DNA of 64,000 nt from Toxotes chatareus (GCA_016801885.1 CM028884.1:8328501-8392500), one strand, 5' to 3'. Positions 46,291-59,598 are shown, numbered from the stretch's first letter. Notes: generated from the sequence alone by a model not told the origin. Made by a program: numbers and translations.

Positions 46291-47265
46291 AGGAGGGGGG
46301 TTTAAAAAGAGAAAAGCAGCAGTTCTATTTGATGTTTCGATCTGGGATTGATCTCAGAGGAAAGACTCACATTCTGAAAGTAGGATTATTGGCTTCACTG
46401 GCTCTCCTCAGATGTCAAAGATCTTTGAACAGCCTTGTAAAGTGCACTACTTCCAGGCTGCTGGTGAACTGCTTATGAACTCATCAAAAGAGCACCTGTC
46501 TCCATATTAATGAGGCACCATGCACTTGACAAGGGTCCTCTTCCCACACATACCTGTCCCCCAGAGAACCTCACTGCTTTTCCTGGAAACCGCAGAACCA
46601 AGGTGCTTCTCATTCTCAAGCTGGTGTCTCCTCACATTCACACTTTGGAGCAGGCTCACCAGATCATCTTAGTTAGGTAGTTAGGTACAGAGTGCCACAC
46701 TGAAATTAGAAAGAATCAGAAAACATGATCAGAAAGACTCAGAACAGTACAGATAACTATTTGAAAACATTTGCCACTTGCAACAACAGTGCATGACTGC
46801 TGACTGCACGTTTCGCAGTTAGCGTATTTGACAGCTTCTGCACATAAACAAAAATCCTGTGCTGGCCAATTAATATTTAAGCATATTTTTTTCTGTTGTG
46901 TTTCTTTAGGTGATTAATCACAAGAGGTGGTACTCTATTTGCCTGTTTTAGGTGTTGAGTGAATCCCTGTTGCCATAGCTGGAAATACGTAAAGCACTCA
47001 TTCTGGGTTTAATTTACAAGAATACCTGTCTCACACTGGGTGCAAATATTTGGCTAATAACTCACATCAGTTAAACAATTACAAAATGAATAGTTTACTA
47101 TTTTAAACAGAAAAATCCATATCATTTTATAATACTGTCCAGATCACAGACAGAATCATGAGTGTCAAAGTCTTAAGATCAACAATTCAGACAACAAGAA
47201 AACAATGGCATCTGATTTTAGATAAACATTTGGTGATAGGTAAAGTGCAGGGGTTTCTGTTGTGT
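46291..47265. other. Spacer, nothing certain
   Basis: Possible motif-rich tail at 46320-46520. Then AT-rich with TTAGGTAG repeated near 46671 and 46679. No repeat family. Confidence 0.42.
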
Positions 47266-47269
47266 GCTG

Positions 47270-47665
47270 CAGAATGCAGGGTGATAACAGTAGTGGTCGT
47301 ACGTGTGGTGTGGGAGTTTGTAGCTAAGTCTGTAGTGGTGGGGTGGAGCGTAGCGGCATGGCTGAACTGTAATTGATAATGTAAAGGCAGATGGGGGTCT
47401 CCAGGGAGACGGAAAGAATCCAAGCAGATGGCCAAATTGCTGCTTATTTATGTGGAGCAGAGGACTAAGCCCCCTCGTCCACATGGTATGATGGATCATT
47501 ATAGCTCTCCATGCATAAACACCAATATGCTTTTAAATCTGGACGGCAAAGCTAAAGAAAGCCAACAAGCAAAAGTGCCATATTTCAAAGGTGGTGTCAG
47601 GAGCGTGGGCGTGGAGGGGAGGGTTACGGTAAACAACCTGTGCTACAATGAATCTAATTAAAGAT
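47270..47665. promoter_or_regulatory. CNE-like block, weak
   Basis: Balanced composition with GAACTGTAATTGATAATG near 47364 and a GCATAAACACC near 47512. Overlapping open frames on both strands (47158-47376, 47187-47435, 47218-47499) cancel each other as evidence. Confidence 0.25.
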
Positions 47666-50600
47666 CATCCACTCACAACCTCCACTGTCTACCACCTTAC
47701 CACCACAAAGACGGAAAGCGGAGGTTTGCCAAGTGCAAACCTCCCGAGTGCTCCATCTGTACTGAGTGCTGGTGTGTTAACAGATTCACCAGTTAAGGAG
47801 CTGACAGTAGCAACAGACTTTTTTTCCCATGGAGAGCCAACGTATACATATGGTTTTTTTTTTCCTTCGGCAGCAGACATCTAGATTAGAAGGAGTCAAA
47901 GTAAAAAGTGACCACAAGCACCCACGCTCACGCATGCATGTGTTAGCGGTCAGTGTGTTTTGATGACACACAGGGTCATTATCTTCGATCAGCCATTGTG
48001 TGTGCAGACACAGACAGATTGGTTAATATGGTTGAGGCCCTTTGATCTCACCCTGTCCCTGGGTTAACTCTATTAATGTCACCATGGACCACCTATTTCA
48101 TATTTACTAAGACTCTTTCATCTCCCCATGCAGTAATTGGTCTCCTAATGTGAGAGCACTGATGTGAAGGCCATCCATCGGACTGAAATTACAGAGCATG
48201 CTCTCCCCTTCTTCTCATAAAGACACTTCAATACTAACCAGCTTTTCAGTGCTGGGGATTGTAGCTTTAAGCAACTGTTCTAAATCATTTGTACAAAGTT
48301 GTCCATCTGTGGTCAAAAAATTGCATTAATAGAACAAAAACATCCCTGAAAACACATTGCTAACACCTTGGATAAATGATTGCGCAATCATCAAAAGACT
48401 GGCAATAAACTGCTTATATATAGGGTCAACACGTGACTTAATGTGGACCAGTTCTCTGACACTTGACTAAACTTGACAGCAAAATTACTGTATAAATCTA
48501 CTGACTACAGACAAAATAAAGTGAATTTGTGAATATTTTTTATACCACTCGTGAAACGAAAAAGCAAGTTTTTGCTTTAGAGATTCAAGCAAACAAGAAC
48601 AGGTAGCCTAAACGCTAACTTATGTACAATGAAGAAGGTGAAGAGCTATTTGAAAAACAAAACTGCCCACAGAACAGGAAAGTAAATGTGTCATTAAACG
48701 GGGAATGCATAACACCTCCCTGGGCCTCCCATATTTTACATTCCAGAGTAACACCAGCGAATATTAATATTTGCTTTTCATTTCAAGCAGCAGTGGTACT
48801 CTGTTCAGGAGGAGTGAAAAAAAGGGGGAGAGTGTGGCGAATGTGACCTTCAGACAGGATATTATAGTGAGTAAGGGTGCCTGATACGGCCAATGAAATA
48901 GAAGTTTACTGTAACTGAGGATATTTTTTATAGATAAAATGAAGGTAAATATGCATGAAAAGACTCACAACGTGAGGCCTCATTAAAGCTGACCGTAAGG
49001 TAAAGACTTTCTTTGTGCGTGCAACAATGATTGACAGAAGATGAGAAATTCATCCTGTCACAGCAACTGCCACCATGTGTCTTTCAGAGGCTTGCTGAAA
49101 GCAGGAGCACTCGTGCTGGGGAGGGCTTACTTAACACCCTACGTTACACTTCCAGTCACAAAGAGAACAATCACAACGTGAAAGAGCTATCGCGCAGTGT
49201 AAAGCACTTTGGGTTCTAAACGGAGAAGTTAAGCCTGAGTAATAGACCCTGTTTTGAGGGCTGAAATCCAAAGTACCTAACACTGTGAAACATCACAACA
49301 AGGAAACTAATCAGTTAGTGATTTACGGCAGCCACCCCGCCCCCCACCCTTTTTAAGAAGTTTTGCTGTTGTTGTTTTTTTCTCTACAACCTGGGTCCTA
49401 TTGTCATAGTCGTAGCCAATGTGTCCTATAGGTTTATCATAAGACTGTATTAATCACTATCATTAAAGAGAAATGTGTAAACATGAGTGCTCCATGTGCC
49501 AGGAAAATGTTGAACTCAGATGGCTTTAATACAATACAACAATAACTCAAAAGGAGCTATTTTGAGTTAAACATGCACATTATTACCCTAATTATCTTTT
49601 GCACTATAGAGAAATTATTTTGGTGAAATGAAGAGAAGCATAAGTTATTTGTTATGGGATTAAAAACAGCTTTCAGGTTTGTATTTCTTTGAACTGTCTA
49701 TACTGGATTTTGTAAGAGTACTTGTGTTCACAATTCCAACAATAACTTCAGACTATATTGTTACAGTATCCCATGCAGTGCTTAAGATGTAGGTTAAGAA
49801 ATTCTTGGAAAGAAGCCACAAATCTCCAAATTTCCAGGAAAGCACAGGATTATTATGACTCATAACATAAGTAACATTCACCATGGTGATCACTGTAAGA
49901 CTGATATTGTTTTAACACAATAAAGAACTGTCACAGCTGGTGCTGATGAACCACTAAAATGGTAATCTGAGGCCCTGAACAGACTTCTACATTTTTCCAA
50001 AAACATGAGACCTCTTAGCAGCACGTGCAGGAACCACACACAAGTAGGAAAACTAGGAGATTTGTTTGAAATATTGGGCAATTTTCCATCAATCAAAAAT
50101 CATTCCTTAACCTCGTGCAGTAAAATCCCAGAGGAGCACTGATTTCACACACGGAACAAATAGGAAGTGGGTAACTTAATAAGAAAGAGGGTCATGTTTC
50201 AGATTTAGGAGAGTACCCACTGATTCTACACTTCAAAGAGAAATGTATGATTCTGCTAAAACGGTGTCAGTGTCTGCACTCAATTTTGGTAATAACTTGC
50301 TCCGAGAGAAAGAAAGAATCTGGAAGCAATTTGTGATAGTACAGCCAAGTTTTCTTTTTCCTCCAACGAAAGTTATTATAACTATTGACCTTTCCAGTGC
50401 TTGAATGGCATTTCCAAGCATTCTGGGATGCCACTGCTGCTCTCAAACGGAACTTTTTAATTCTGTGCGTCAGTGTTGTTTTAGACCTTGTCTCCTGGGT
50501 AAAGCACTTAAACTATTACTGTATGCTCACTCTTTTACCACACTATTGTAACAGTGGGCCTTTCTGCTGTTCCTGTACCGTCGGTGACACGTTATAAAAT

Positions 50601-51325
50601 CTATTCAAAGTCCTTTTAGTTGTTAGGAATAATATTTTAACTAATGGAGAGAAACTGAAACTGTATACATTTGTTCTGACTTTTCACTAAAACTGTGAAT
50701 TTTTAATATTTTGTTTCATTAATTGTCTATCACATCAGAAAACTGCCACTTAAATGTCTAAACAGAAACGGAATTCAGAGTTGTCCTCATTCAGTCTGTG
50801 ATTCATTTTCACAACCTGCTGAGCTCTCTTCCTTTTACACTGCTGCTCCCTTGTGGTGTATCCAGATATGATAGGCTGCTTTGACAAAGTGTAACTCTAC
50901 TAGTCTCAGGTGATTAATTAGCAACAGGAAAAGAGATGGATTGTTGTGTTCATTCCTGCTATAGAGTCAATAAATAGAAGTCAAACTAGCTTTTATAAAT
51001 AGAAATAATACAAAAACAGTCGTGGCTTCATTTAATTTTAACAGAAAACAAAGTGAGCGTTGTACATTGTAAATTCTGCTGTTTTACTGAAGTGCTTCTG
51101 TCTGTTTGGTTTGATATTTGCCTTCTGTAATTGTCCTAGAGTTGCCAAATAGGTGAGCAACAATGCGTTGGCTTAAAGATAAATGTTAATTTATGTGTTT
51201 GATGGCTCTATTTTAAAAATCTGATTACTGAAAGTCGATGCCACACATCCACAACACTTCAATCCACACGTCTCTCAGTCATATCCTTGTTCTGCTATTC
51301 CACCACCTTCATCCCAGCCCCCGTC
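47666..51325. other. Long spacer with few features
   Basis: T runs lie near 47819 and 47857 and a C-rich patch at 49335-49350. A 12-of-14 CTCF-like word lies at 50843-50856 (minus). Small word-rich pieces lie at 48020-48180 and 50230-50330. No gene, RNA or repeat family recognised. Confidence 0.42.
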
Positions 51326-51329
51326 TCTC

Positions 51330-51520
51330 ACCAAAGCAATCAGGTAAATCCCACATTAACTCCTGGGAAACAGCCCATTAATATTTCACTTGTTTCCGAG
51401 CCTGTTTGCACCATACATCAATGCCCAGCCACTCCTTTCAAAGCCATACATTAGAACTATTTTCAAAATACTTCATTGTCAGCCTGTGGCAGCCTCATTA
51501 CTTATTAAGATAAGAGAAAA
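51330..51520. promoter_or_regulatory. CNE-like block
   Basis: Contains AAAGCAATCAGGTAAATCCC over 51333-51352, CCCATTAATATTTCAC near 51372, CATACATCAATGCCC near 51412 and CTCATTACTTATTAAG near 51493. Confidence 0.3.
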
Positions 51521-52665
51521 GATGTGCAGGAGCAGTTGGTGGCTCAGCTTGCTTTAAAAGCTCCTTTCTACTGTTTCCACCTCCCCTGCCTGCCTCCTAT
51601 TCCACCTCCTTCGCCTCCTCCTCTGTACTCATTTGTGTGCTAACGCTGTCAGGGTACCGAAGTTACTTGGCTGAAAATAAGTGGGATGTTAGTTTAGTTA
51701 AGGAAAAAAGAAAAACATGCCTGCCATGCTGGGCAAAGTGTACTAAAATAAGTGCTTAGTCAACACAGTAAGGCCACGCCAGAGTACCAGCATTTATATA
51801 GCACCCATTATTGCCTTAAATCTGTAAGAGAGATGTTAAATTATTAGGATTAGGATGAAATACTTCAGATCAAGTTTGTACTGCATCTAATTTAACAGCT
51901 TTGCATCATCTAAAGCTGTAGTGCAGTAACTGCCAATGTAGTAGTGTGTAGTTGTAGCATGTGTACACTATATTACACTAAATGATGGCAAAGCTGCATT
52001 TCCATAATTCACAAGAAAGCGTGTCATAGCATGATCAACTCTTAAAAACCGAGGCTTGTGTGGTGAAATGGCCACAAATGAGATCCTCAACCGTAAATCA
52101 CAGTAGTGGACAGTTCTCACTTTTGCCACAACAAACCAAAAGAACAAGTTAAAAGCCTACAAAATATTTTTCAAGAATATATCCCACTATTGTTACAGTT
52201 TGGGTTGTGTCATTTTTTTTTTTAAATCTTACATAATGATGTTGGTGTTAGACACATATCACATATTAGTAATTTTACATAATGAGTCATTTTCTGACCA
52301 TTCTGTTGTCACTGGAGGCCAAATATTGCCAAACATTAACATGTCATGGAAAAGGGTTTGTGATGATAAATGAAAGCTAAGCATATTTACATTCATACTG
52401 TCCCCTTAAAAGTTGATGGCTGGAAAGACACTTGAGGCATATCAGGAATATCTGAAGAGCAGTTACAAAGGATCAGGAGCAACACACTGTCAGGCTGGGG
52501 GGGAAGGACAACAAAAGAGAGATTGCAGAGTTATTGCCTCATCCTCTCTGACAAAACATAGAAAAAATTTAATTGCTATTAAGGGTCTTCAAATTCCACT
52601 ACAAAAGGAAGAAAAGATCAGAGAGGAAGATGTGAGAATGTTATAATCTTTCTTTATAATCTCAC
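51521..52665. other. Spacer, nothing certain
   Basis: A pyrimidine-rich patch lies at 51565-51625 and a T run near 52210. The remainder is AT-rich. Confidence 0.48.
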
Positions 52666-52669
52666 TTTA

Positions 52670-52855
52670 CTGCCACTCATCCAGCATGATGGCAAACCAT
52701 TGTAACTGCTGGGAAACATTTTATGACAGGTCTCCGATAACTACGCATGAAAAGTCTTGGCAGCCAGGAGCCTTTATTTTGACAGTGCTTTCAAAACAAT
52801 TATATTAATGCTGCTAAATACATAATATATATTCATCTTAGAAAACTACTCAATC
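52670..52855. promoter_or_regulatory. Small CNE-like block
   Basis: CAGCATGATGGC near 52683, TCTCCGATAACTACGC near 52730, and CAATTATATTAATGCTGC near 52797. No repeats. Confidence 0.3.
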
Positions 52856-54170
52856 TTCCAATCAAAACACTTCAGCTTAAGCTCCAAAACCCCATAACAA
52901 ACAAGTTCATAAATGGAAACCAGGCAAAACTGTGGAAATTATCCAGGTGATATTGTGAAATAAAACTCTAGGAGGTCACCGCTGGGTTGGAAGGAAACTG
53001 TGCCTGGTAATAATTTCCTACAGTGACACAAAATCTGCCTCAGTCCCTGTGGAAAGTCAGGATGAAAAAACATGCTAGGTGCTGGTGAGTACAGTTACAT
53101 GCTCTGGATACATCTAGTTAAAAGCAATGGATATGACTGAAGAGCCCTCCCTCTGTACTCTGCATCACAAACTTTAAGGCCTGTTCTGTTTGCCAAACTC
53201 CTCCTTCACCATGTGACAAAGACGTGTGTCATCCAGTTAGTCACATTAGTCAGCTGCATCTACAGTATAGTGAATCTAGGCAGAAAAAGCACAAGTGTGA
53301 GTCATAACACTAATTATGGCTCTGGTCCATTTAAGTGTCCCAAGTCATGCCAAACATCTAGCCTGTGTAATAGAATGACCTGGAAAAGCTGAATGGAACC
53401 TAGCCCCCATTAATGTGAGTAATTGCACGTGTGATGTTCCTGCTATGACACATGTCAAAAAATGTCTGCGCAGTGGAAAAGGCCTGTACATTTTAGTGCA
53501 CACGGTCACATACTGAAAGTCTCATCAAAACTACCTCAATAAAATCAACACTGAACACAGTGAGGGTAAAGCCACTTCTAAAGGAACTAATAATATTACA
53601 ACTATTAACGTTGCTATTTTTGTTATCAGTAGTAGAAGTAGTCACGGCCTTAATTGTAAGAAACAATTTAAAATTACGTCAGGATGTCTCCACGTTACGT
53701 TGGACGAGGTAAACAGTAGACCTAGTGTAGCACTAACTTATTTTAGCGAGCTAAATATCAAAATAGCTAGCGAGAGCACTGAGTTATCAAAAAATAATCT
53801 GTCAGGCAAACTGAGAGGACAAACTTTTACCTCATGTGGAGCCGCAGACCTTCAGTCAGTAAAGCAGGCAGCTCTGTGGTGTTAGCAAGAAGCCAAAATC
53901 GTCGTCTTCAAAACTTCACAAAGAGTGAAGAGAGCGAGAGAGAGTCAGTATCAGTTTATTTTTGGTCGGGTTTCGGGCCACTCTCTGCTGGTGGTGCTCA
54001 TCTTTTCCGAGTCAAGAAAATATTTTTGTGAAGAGCTACATTTTCTCCAAACTAGCCTATTTTCCGCTTCAGGAGTTGACCCTTCACCTCTGCCTCTTTT
54101 CCCGTCATTCTCTCTGCCTCTTCTCATTTTCTCTGTAAATAGACTAAAAACAATCCTGATTTGTACTCTG
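52856..54170. other. Spacer, nothing certain
   Basis: Unremarkable sequence. Three plus open frames between 53700 and 54179 overlap in different registers and show no family resemblance. A pyrimidine-rich patch lies at 54080-54135. Confidence 0.45.
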
Positions 54171-54174
54171 TCAT

Positions 54175-54209
54175 GTTAAATTAATTAATTAATTAATTAA
54201 TTAATTAAT
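54175..54209 (+). repeat. (TTAA)8 microsatellite
   Basis: Uninterrupted tetranucleotide TTAA repeat, self-complementary, so it can form a cruciform. It also presents many homeodomain-like TTAATTAA words, which should not be read as regulatory sites. Confidence 0.96.
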
Positions 54210-55395
54210 GCTTTGCATTATTAATATGAAAATTTACTTTAATTAATTTTAACATCCGTGTTTTCAACAGATCTCAAAGTGGCTTTATCGTAGGAAATAT
54301 GACATCTCATACACAGAAGCCCTCATTGGAAAAAAAGATGTGGATGCAGATATAAGGGATATATTTAATCTTGATTATGATGTTACATTAATGTATTACT
54401 TACATTGATACTTACAATATACGAAGTGCTTCAGGATAAATGGATGAATTGAAACACAAATTGCAACATGAAAAAATATGTTTTAAAAAAATCAGTGACA
54501 TTATTCTTAGAAGTGTTTTTTTCTTTTTATATATTTGTCTGACAGAGGGAATCAGTCACTCCAGCTTAGAACATTCAGTGGGAGGAACCTTAAATACCAG
54601 GTAGGTATTACTTTAAAGGAACCTTGTACCACTTTTAATCTCTAGCCCATATGCAATTTGATTACTTACACACCCATAATGTATCCAGCATGTGTCTGGC
54701 ATGAGCCTTCACTGAATTAAAAGAAAATGGAAACCTCATGCCCACATCACACTGCAACTCTTTCTGAAACGTACCATCTCGTCAGTTCTCAGCTACTGTA
54801 AACTGTTACTTATGGAGCCATGCTGGCAGGAAACAGTCACACCTCAGCGTCCCTAATTTCACCTGAGGTGGAGCTGTATCATTGAGATTTTCAGCTGAGA
54901 TAGTATTACTATAGATCAGTGCATTTTTTTTTTTTTTTAGGGGGCTAACAGCTTGGCATTGTTGTTGTAATTACACAGAAACATCTTGTTGCCAGGAGAC
55001 AGTGAAATAAGGTTTGGGCCTTGTAGACCCATGTGTGAGTTGTTGGGAACATTGTCAGAGAAATGTGTCCTGCATGAAAAATAAATAAATAAAAATAACA
55101 GCAATGTCCTTATCTAGATATACTGACAAACTATAAAAACATTTGTTTGGATAACATTCATTTTCATTTGAATTACAGAAAACCATTCATGGGCAATAAG
55201 CCCTGAAGTTTAGAGTAGTAGTAGTAAAGTAAACATTGCAGCTTTTATACACTTCCTTCCTTCGTATCCCTTCAGTGGACTGCATTACATTCATCAAAAG
55301 AAATTCTTTGAAATGTTCACCAAACTAAAAAGATGCTTCATTCTTCACAATCCAACACGCAGCCAACTTTAATAAAGGCAAAGCTTGTTCAGTAC
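54210..55395. other. AT-rich spacer with poly-T
   Basis: A T run of about 15 lies at 54924-54938. Short AAATAAAT words lie near 55080. A GC-balanced piece at 54740-54900 might be a small CNE. Confidence 0.45.
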
Positions 55396-55397
55396 AG

Positions 55398-55795
55398 GTA
55401 AGTTGATTAATGGCTGGTGAAGGGCTGTATTTTTCAAACCACTCCCAAAGTGGGCACTTCCATGTACTTTTTCTAATGGTTTACAAAAGCCGCTCCAGGG
55501 GCCGCACAGGTACAGTACAGGGAACATCATCTGTTCCCAAGCAGATTATTTTCACTGTGCCTGTATCAGCCATCTAAACAGAGGCTATTAGTCATTGCAG
55601 AGCAGATGGCAAGGTCTGGAAAGTGAGTATTTACTGTTAAATGGTGATGAATGGGACAACATTTCAGTGGTCATACATCAACCAGGCTTCACCTATACAG
55701 TGATCTCTCATTTCTCTCAGGATGACAGAGTTCATTTTTACTATACGCATCATTGGGGCATCACATTTAAAGTCATGGTTGTACAAAACCTTTGA
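55398..55795. promoter_or_regulatory. CNE-like block
   Basis: TTGATTAATGGCTGG near 55402, AAAGCCGCTCC near 55486, GCAGATTATTTTCAC near 55541, and GGCTATTAGTCATTGC near 55583. The plus open frame over 55595-55795 has no recognised domain. Confidence 0.3.
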
Positions 55796-56295
55796 GGCTA
55801 AAGATATAAACTAAAAAGCCATAACATAAGTACTGTTAAAGTGACTTGTAAATCAAGACTTGAAGTTACAAAACTGAAATGAAACAAAGAAAGAGGTCAT
55901 TTAATGACTCCAGTTACTGCATAGGCATATCTAAGGGTGAATGATCAGAGATCTGTATTTTCAGAAAATAATTTCATAAAACTTTTTAAATCCCTTAAAG
56001 CCTCAATCAGCTGCAACAGCTTGATAATGTACATAAATTTATCTGTCAAAGATTTTAGTCAGCATGAAGTTTTTGTTGTCATTGCAGCAGCAGAGGAGAT
56101 GAGAAAGCAGAAATCATTGAATTTCTTTCAGTGGGGAAAAAAAAGCAGCAGAATTTTGGCTTATGCTCGTAGTTTCTCAATTTAGCGCCCAGCATGAAAG
56201 ACTTGCCTCAACCAGCGTGCATGAAGTCAGCATGTAGTCACTCGCTTGGGTTTGCTTGTTGGCTAATTTATCTCAACCCATACTCAAACAAATCA
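55796..56295. other. Spacer, nothing seen
   Basis: AT-rich, no repeats or motif clusters. Confidence 0.5.

Positions 56296-56298
<3 letters not shown>

Positions 56299-56327
<29 letters not shown>
56299..56327 (+). repeat. (GT)14 microsatellite
   Basis: An uninterrupted GT run. The open frame over 56256-56732 (158 codons) passes through this repeat and the CA-rich sequence beyond it, giving a Thr/His/Ser-rich artefact. Confidence 0.96.
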
Positions 56328-56330
<3 letters not shown>

Positions 56331-56389
56331 CATGCAAGTGGAACGAATCCCTGGCAAAGAGCCGACGACTCTCTCAGCAGAAACAGCAG

Positions 56390-56640
56390 GAGTGTTTTTG
56401 ACAGTAAACACACCAACACTCTGCCTCATCCTCACACAGTCTTGATGCACCAGGCTTTCTTGCCCCCCTCCTTCTCCACCACCTCACCATCACCAACCAC
56501 CAGCCTCTTGTCACACACACACACATGCCAAAACTTTCTCATATACACACATACAGTATATACTCATGTGCATTTATTCTGTTGCACATCGCCAATCTCT
56601 TTGTCATACACACACAAACACAGTAACAAGTATATGTATG
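56390..56640 (+). repeat. CA/CCA-rich low-complexity stretch
   Basis: Successive short CA runs at about 56514-56525, 56545-56555 and 56608-56622 with CCACC and CTTCTCC words between. Probably decayed microsatellite. Confidence 0.6.
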
Positions 56641-57480
56641 CACTGACACACTATCATCCAAGCACTGTCACCTACAAGCAGTACATAGAAAAAAACAGGA
56701 AGAAGGGAGATGTTGGTGCAACAGAGAGGTAATAGTGATATGTCTGGCAGATGTGCACATCCACAGGTACTGTGTTGTGTGTGTGTGTCTTTGTGCGTCT
56801 GTGTGCATGCGTAGAGTAAGAGAGTTCAGCAGGGACGTCCTTGTACTTCAGTGTGCGGCTCCCACGACAGCCTGGGGTGGCACATCCATCTATGTCTTTT
56901 TGCCAAATTTGATTTTAAATATTTATCACACCATACATCTTGGCTGAAACAAATTGCTGGCAAAGTGCTATTGTCTGTGAAACATGTAGTAAGAAGGATG
57001 GCGGCTTTAGAGGGAACATCAATGTTTCATTTGGTAAAATATATGACTGGGAACTGTATGTGCAACTACAGCACTTTTTAAAAATAGGAGGATGACGCAG
57101 AAGTAAAACTTTTTGAAGTGCATTCCTCCTGTGGAGTAAGAGTGGAGGCAAGTGTTTAGAGACTAAATGCTTATAGTCATACTGTTTTTTTTCTAAAGCT
57201 GCACAGTGTATGTGCACATTTACATTCCTTTTGCTTACAAATCCCTTAACGTTAATTTGGCCTTGTTAAAAATGTCACTGCAAAGCTTTGGAAGAACAGC
57301 ATAATTATTACCACACTAAGTGACCCCAGTGAACATGAAACAGTACATTTTTACACAGAAATGGCAGAGGAACAAATACTGTTCAATACTAACCTATGCT
57401 ACACAGTATTTTCCAGTTGTTGCTGAAATTTAAGCAAAAAACAAATAAATAATAAAGGAATAATGGAATCTTAAATCCTA
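56641..57480. other. Spacer with TG words
   Basis: A TG-rich word cluster lies at 56771-56815. Otherwise AT-rich with no repeat family. Confidence 0.48.
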
Positions 57481-57484
57481 AATG

Positions 57485-57810
57485 TAATCCATTTTTTTGC
57501 ACAGCAGCTGAACACACTGACTTTCTTTCTACAATGGAAATGAAACATTGCTCAGAAAGTTTAGAAAAATCGTTTCAACTCTGTTACAGAAGTTACCACA
57601 AATGTGTTGCACTTGTAGTTTGCTTTGCTTTCACCTTCTGTCCAGATCCTAAACCAGCTCTATGGAGTTTAAGTCTGGAGGCTGTGCTGGTGTTCATCAT
57701 GTGAAGCCACCGCCTGGTTCCTTTTTACTAATGTTTTGGGTCATTATCTTACTGTAGGATGAACCACTGACCAACCAATCTGCTGTTTCTTTGGTACTCA
57801 CAAATCACAC
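57485..57810 (-). mobile_element. Tc1-type transposase relic (3' part)
   Basis: Read on the minus strand, 57748-57731 encodes DNDPKH and 57684-57658 encodes QPPDLNSIE. These match two hallmark motifs of Tc1-family DDE transposases: the second catalytic Asp region (QxDNDPKHT) and the PQSPDLNPIE motif. The stretch beyond, with CATTTCCATTGTAGAAAGAA, resembles the usual C-terminal end. A stop follows DNDPKH directly and the spacing between the motifs is shorter than in intact elements, so this is a dead, internally deleted copy. I could not find its terminal inverted repeats. Confidence 0.75.
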
Positions 57811-57864
57811 ATACACGTTTCAACTGGCTACTGTGTTCAAAATGTGGATTCAGTGTTTTTCATT

Positions 57865-58105
57865 CTGTGTCCTGTTATTGTTTTGTTTGTGTGTTCTATG
57901 TCTCTGTGTTCTATGACTGATAATATAAGTGGCCCCTAACTCTGCCCATGCTGTCTCTCTCACTCATTGGCACAAGACCCAGCTTTTCCATTTGTTTTCT
58001 TATTTTACCCCTTCTGTAAATAAATGTAGAGATCCTTTGCATCTAACCTGGTGTCTTGTCCCTCCTTATATTGTGGTTTTTCGAGCGGGGCATAACAAAG
58101 CAAAA
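57865..58105 (+). mobile_element. Possible LTR-like end of a retroelement
   Basis: A pyrimidine-rich stretch ends in AATAAATG (about 58019), then GCATCTAACCTGGTGTC, TTGTGGTTTTTCGAGC and GGGGCATAACAA. This resembles the polyadenylation/R-U5 end of fish LTR elements, but no second LTR, primer site or gag/pol frame is seen. Confidence 0.25.
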
Positions 58106-59590
58106 GTGTCTGGTTCTCCTGCTGTGTGTGTACTGTTCGGCCAGCATCACATTCCTTTTTTTTCTTTTACATCCAAGGAAAGTTTGACACTTTGCTTGTT
58201 CTTTTTCAACAACACACTTTGCATTTGTCAGTTCTCTTTAGATCTAAGAGGTACCGTAGCTCAATGCAGCCTCTGTATTCTACCACAAACCACAGAGCAA
58301 CTCTTCTGAGTGCCTTGCTCGAGGGCATTTAGACAGTGGTTGCTTGGGGAGAGGAGCGCAATGCTAGTCCACTTTCAGAGTCCTCTGTGCAGAGAAACAA
58401 ATATATTGGACCTACTGCTGCTAACTGTTGCAGTAACAACGGACCAAATTCAGAGTAATGGTGGCTTTCCCAGCAAACAAAAGATGATGTACAGCTGACC
58501 TGGGGACAGGAAAGCCAACCCCAGCACAGCGTTCCTCTGCTGTATGATGCCAAAACAACAGCAGAGCCAAGAGACTCAAATATTGCTTCACTTTTGTTAC
58601 ATTGCTACGCTTAAGGGAAGCTAGTGCCACAGATTTGATTTACTACATTGGTTTCACTCTGAACAACACACATTTCTGTTACCTTCATATGACACAAAAC
58701 TTTAACACCTGAGAAAAAGGACATCTGTATCATAGAGTAGTGAGTAGAGTAGAAAAGAGTAAAACACACAGCACCAGATACTATACACCAGATACACCAG
58801 AAATACTGCAGTAGAACATAATGAATAAATGATGAGTTGACTTATTTTAGGAGAAATAATCCACATGCTCTGTACCTTTCATATAACTCAAAGTAAATTA
58901 TCCAGCAGAATACTTCCATTAAATCCTCTTGACTTCCATTATTTCACTGTGCCACATAATGAAATGAAAGACAACATACAACATCACTGGTTCAACAACA
59001 TCTGACTTTGTTTATCTTCCTGATTGATCAATGGCTCTACAAGAGCAAAATATGACCAGTATAAATTTCAGATTGTCCCATTATTATTGTTGTTCATGGA
59101 TGAAAATGAATCTGCATGTGTCTGTACAGTATATATTCACTTTAGAAAACTCAGTTTATACATCAGGCTTCACCTTTCAGCTGGCATTCTGCTCAACCCT
59201 GAGATGACCACACGATGGTGCTCTGGTACTGTGTAGGATAAAAGATTGTCATTCACAAAAAAGGCACAGAAAACGGACTGTACTGACACTGTGCAAATTT
59301 ATTACTTTTAGGGCTTCAAGTCATAATAATATACAAATTCTTTCTGATATTTAGATATGTTTTTCTTGTTTCTTTATGTTTATTAGTATGATCTTAATAT
59401 ACTTTTACACCTGCAAAGTGCTCAGAGAAACTGCTCTCTCCTTTTATTGGCCGCTGGGTATTTGTGTTACTGTTGCTCTTTTTGCGTCAAGATTTTCCCA
59501 GTTGGCTTGGAGAGCTTGACAGGTTTTGTGGTTAAAGCTAACAGTGATGCATGATACCTGTTTATCTTCCCTGGCAACAGCAACGTCTCT
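58106..59590. other. Spacer, probably partly repeat-derived
   Basis: GAGTGCCTTGCTCGAGGGCA near 58307 resembles a word often found in fish interspersed repeats, so 58240-58520 may be repeat-derived. CACCAGATA is repeated at 58772, 58786 and 58795. TGATTGAT lies at 59021-59028. Open frames are random-looking. Confidence 0.38.
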
Positions 59591-59598
59591 TACATGTT

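Noticed and set aside
54175..54209. Array of TTAATTAA words that could be taken as homeodomain sites
   Set aside because: It is a plain tetranucleotide microsatellite.
56256..56732. 158-codon plus-strand open frame, the longest in the window
   Set aside because: It runs through a GT microsatellite and CA/CCA-rich sequence, and the translation is low-complexity Cys/Val then Thr/His/Ser.
57929..58309. 126-codon plus-strand open frame
   Set aside because: Lies across LTR-like and repeat-like DNA; the translation matches no retroelement protein that I recognise.
59216..59222. CACGATGGTGC near 59210 as another CTCF site
   Set aside because: At least three mismatches to the core; not distinguishable from chance.
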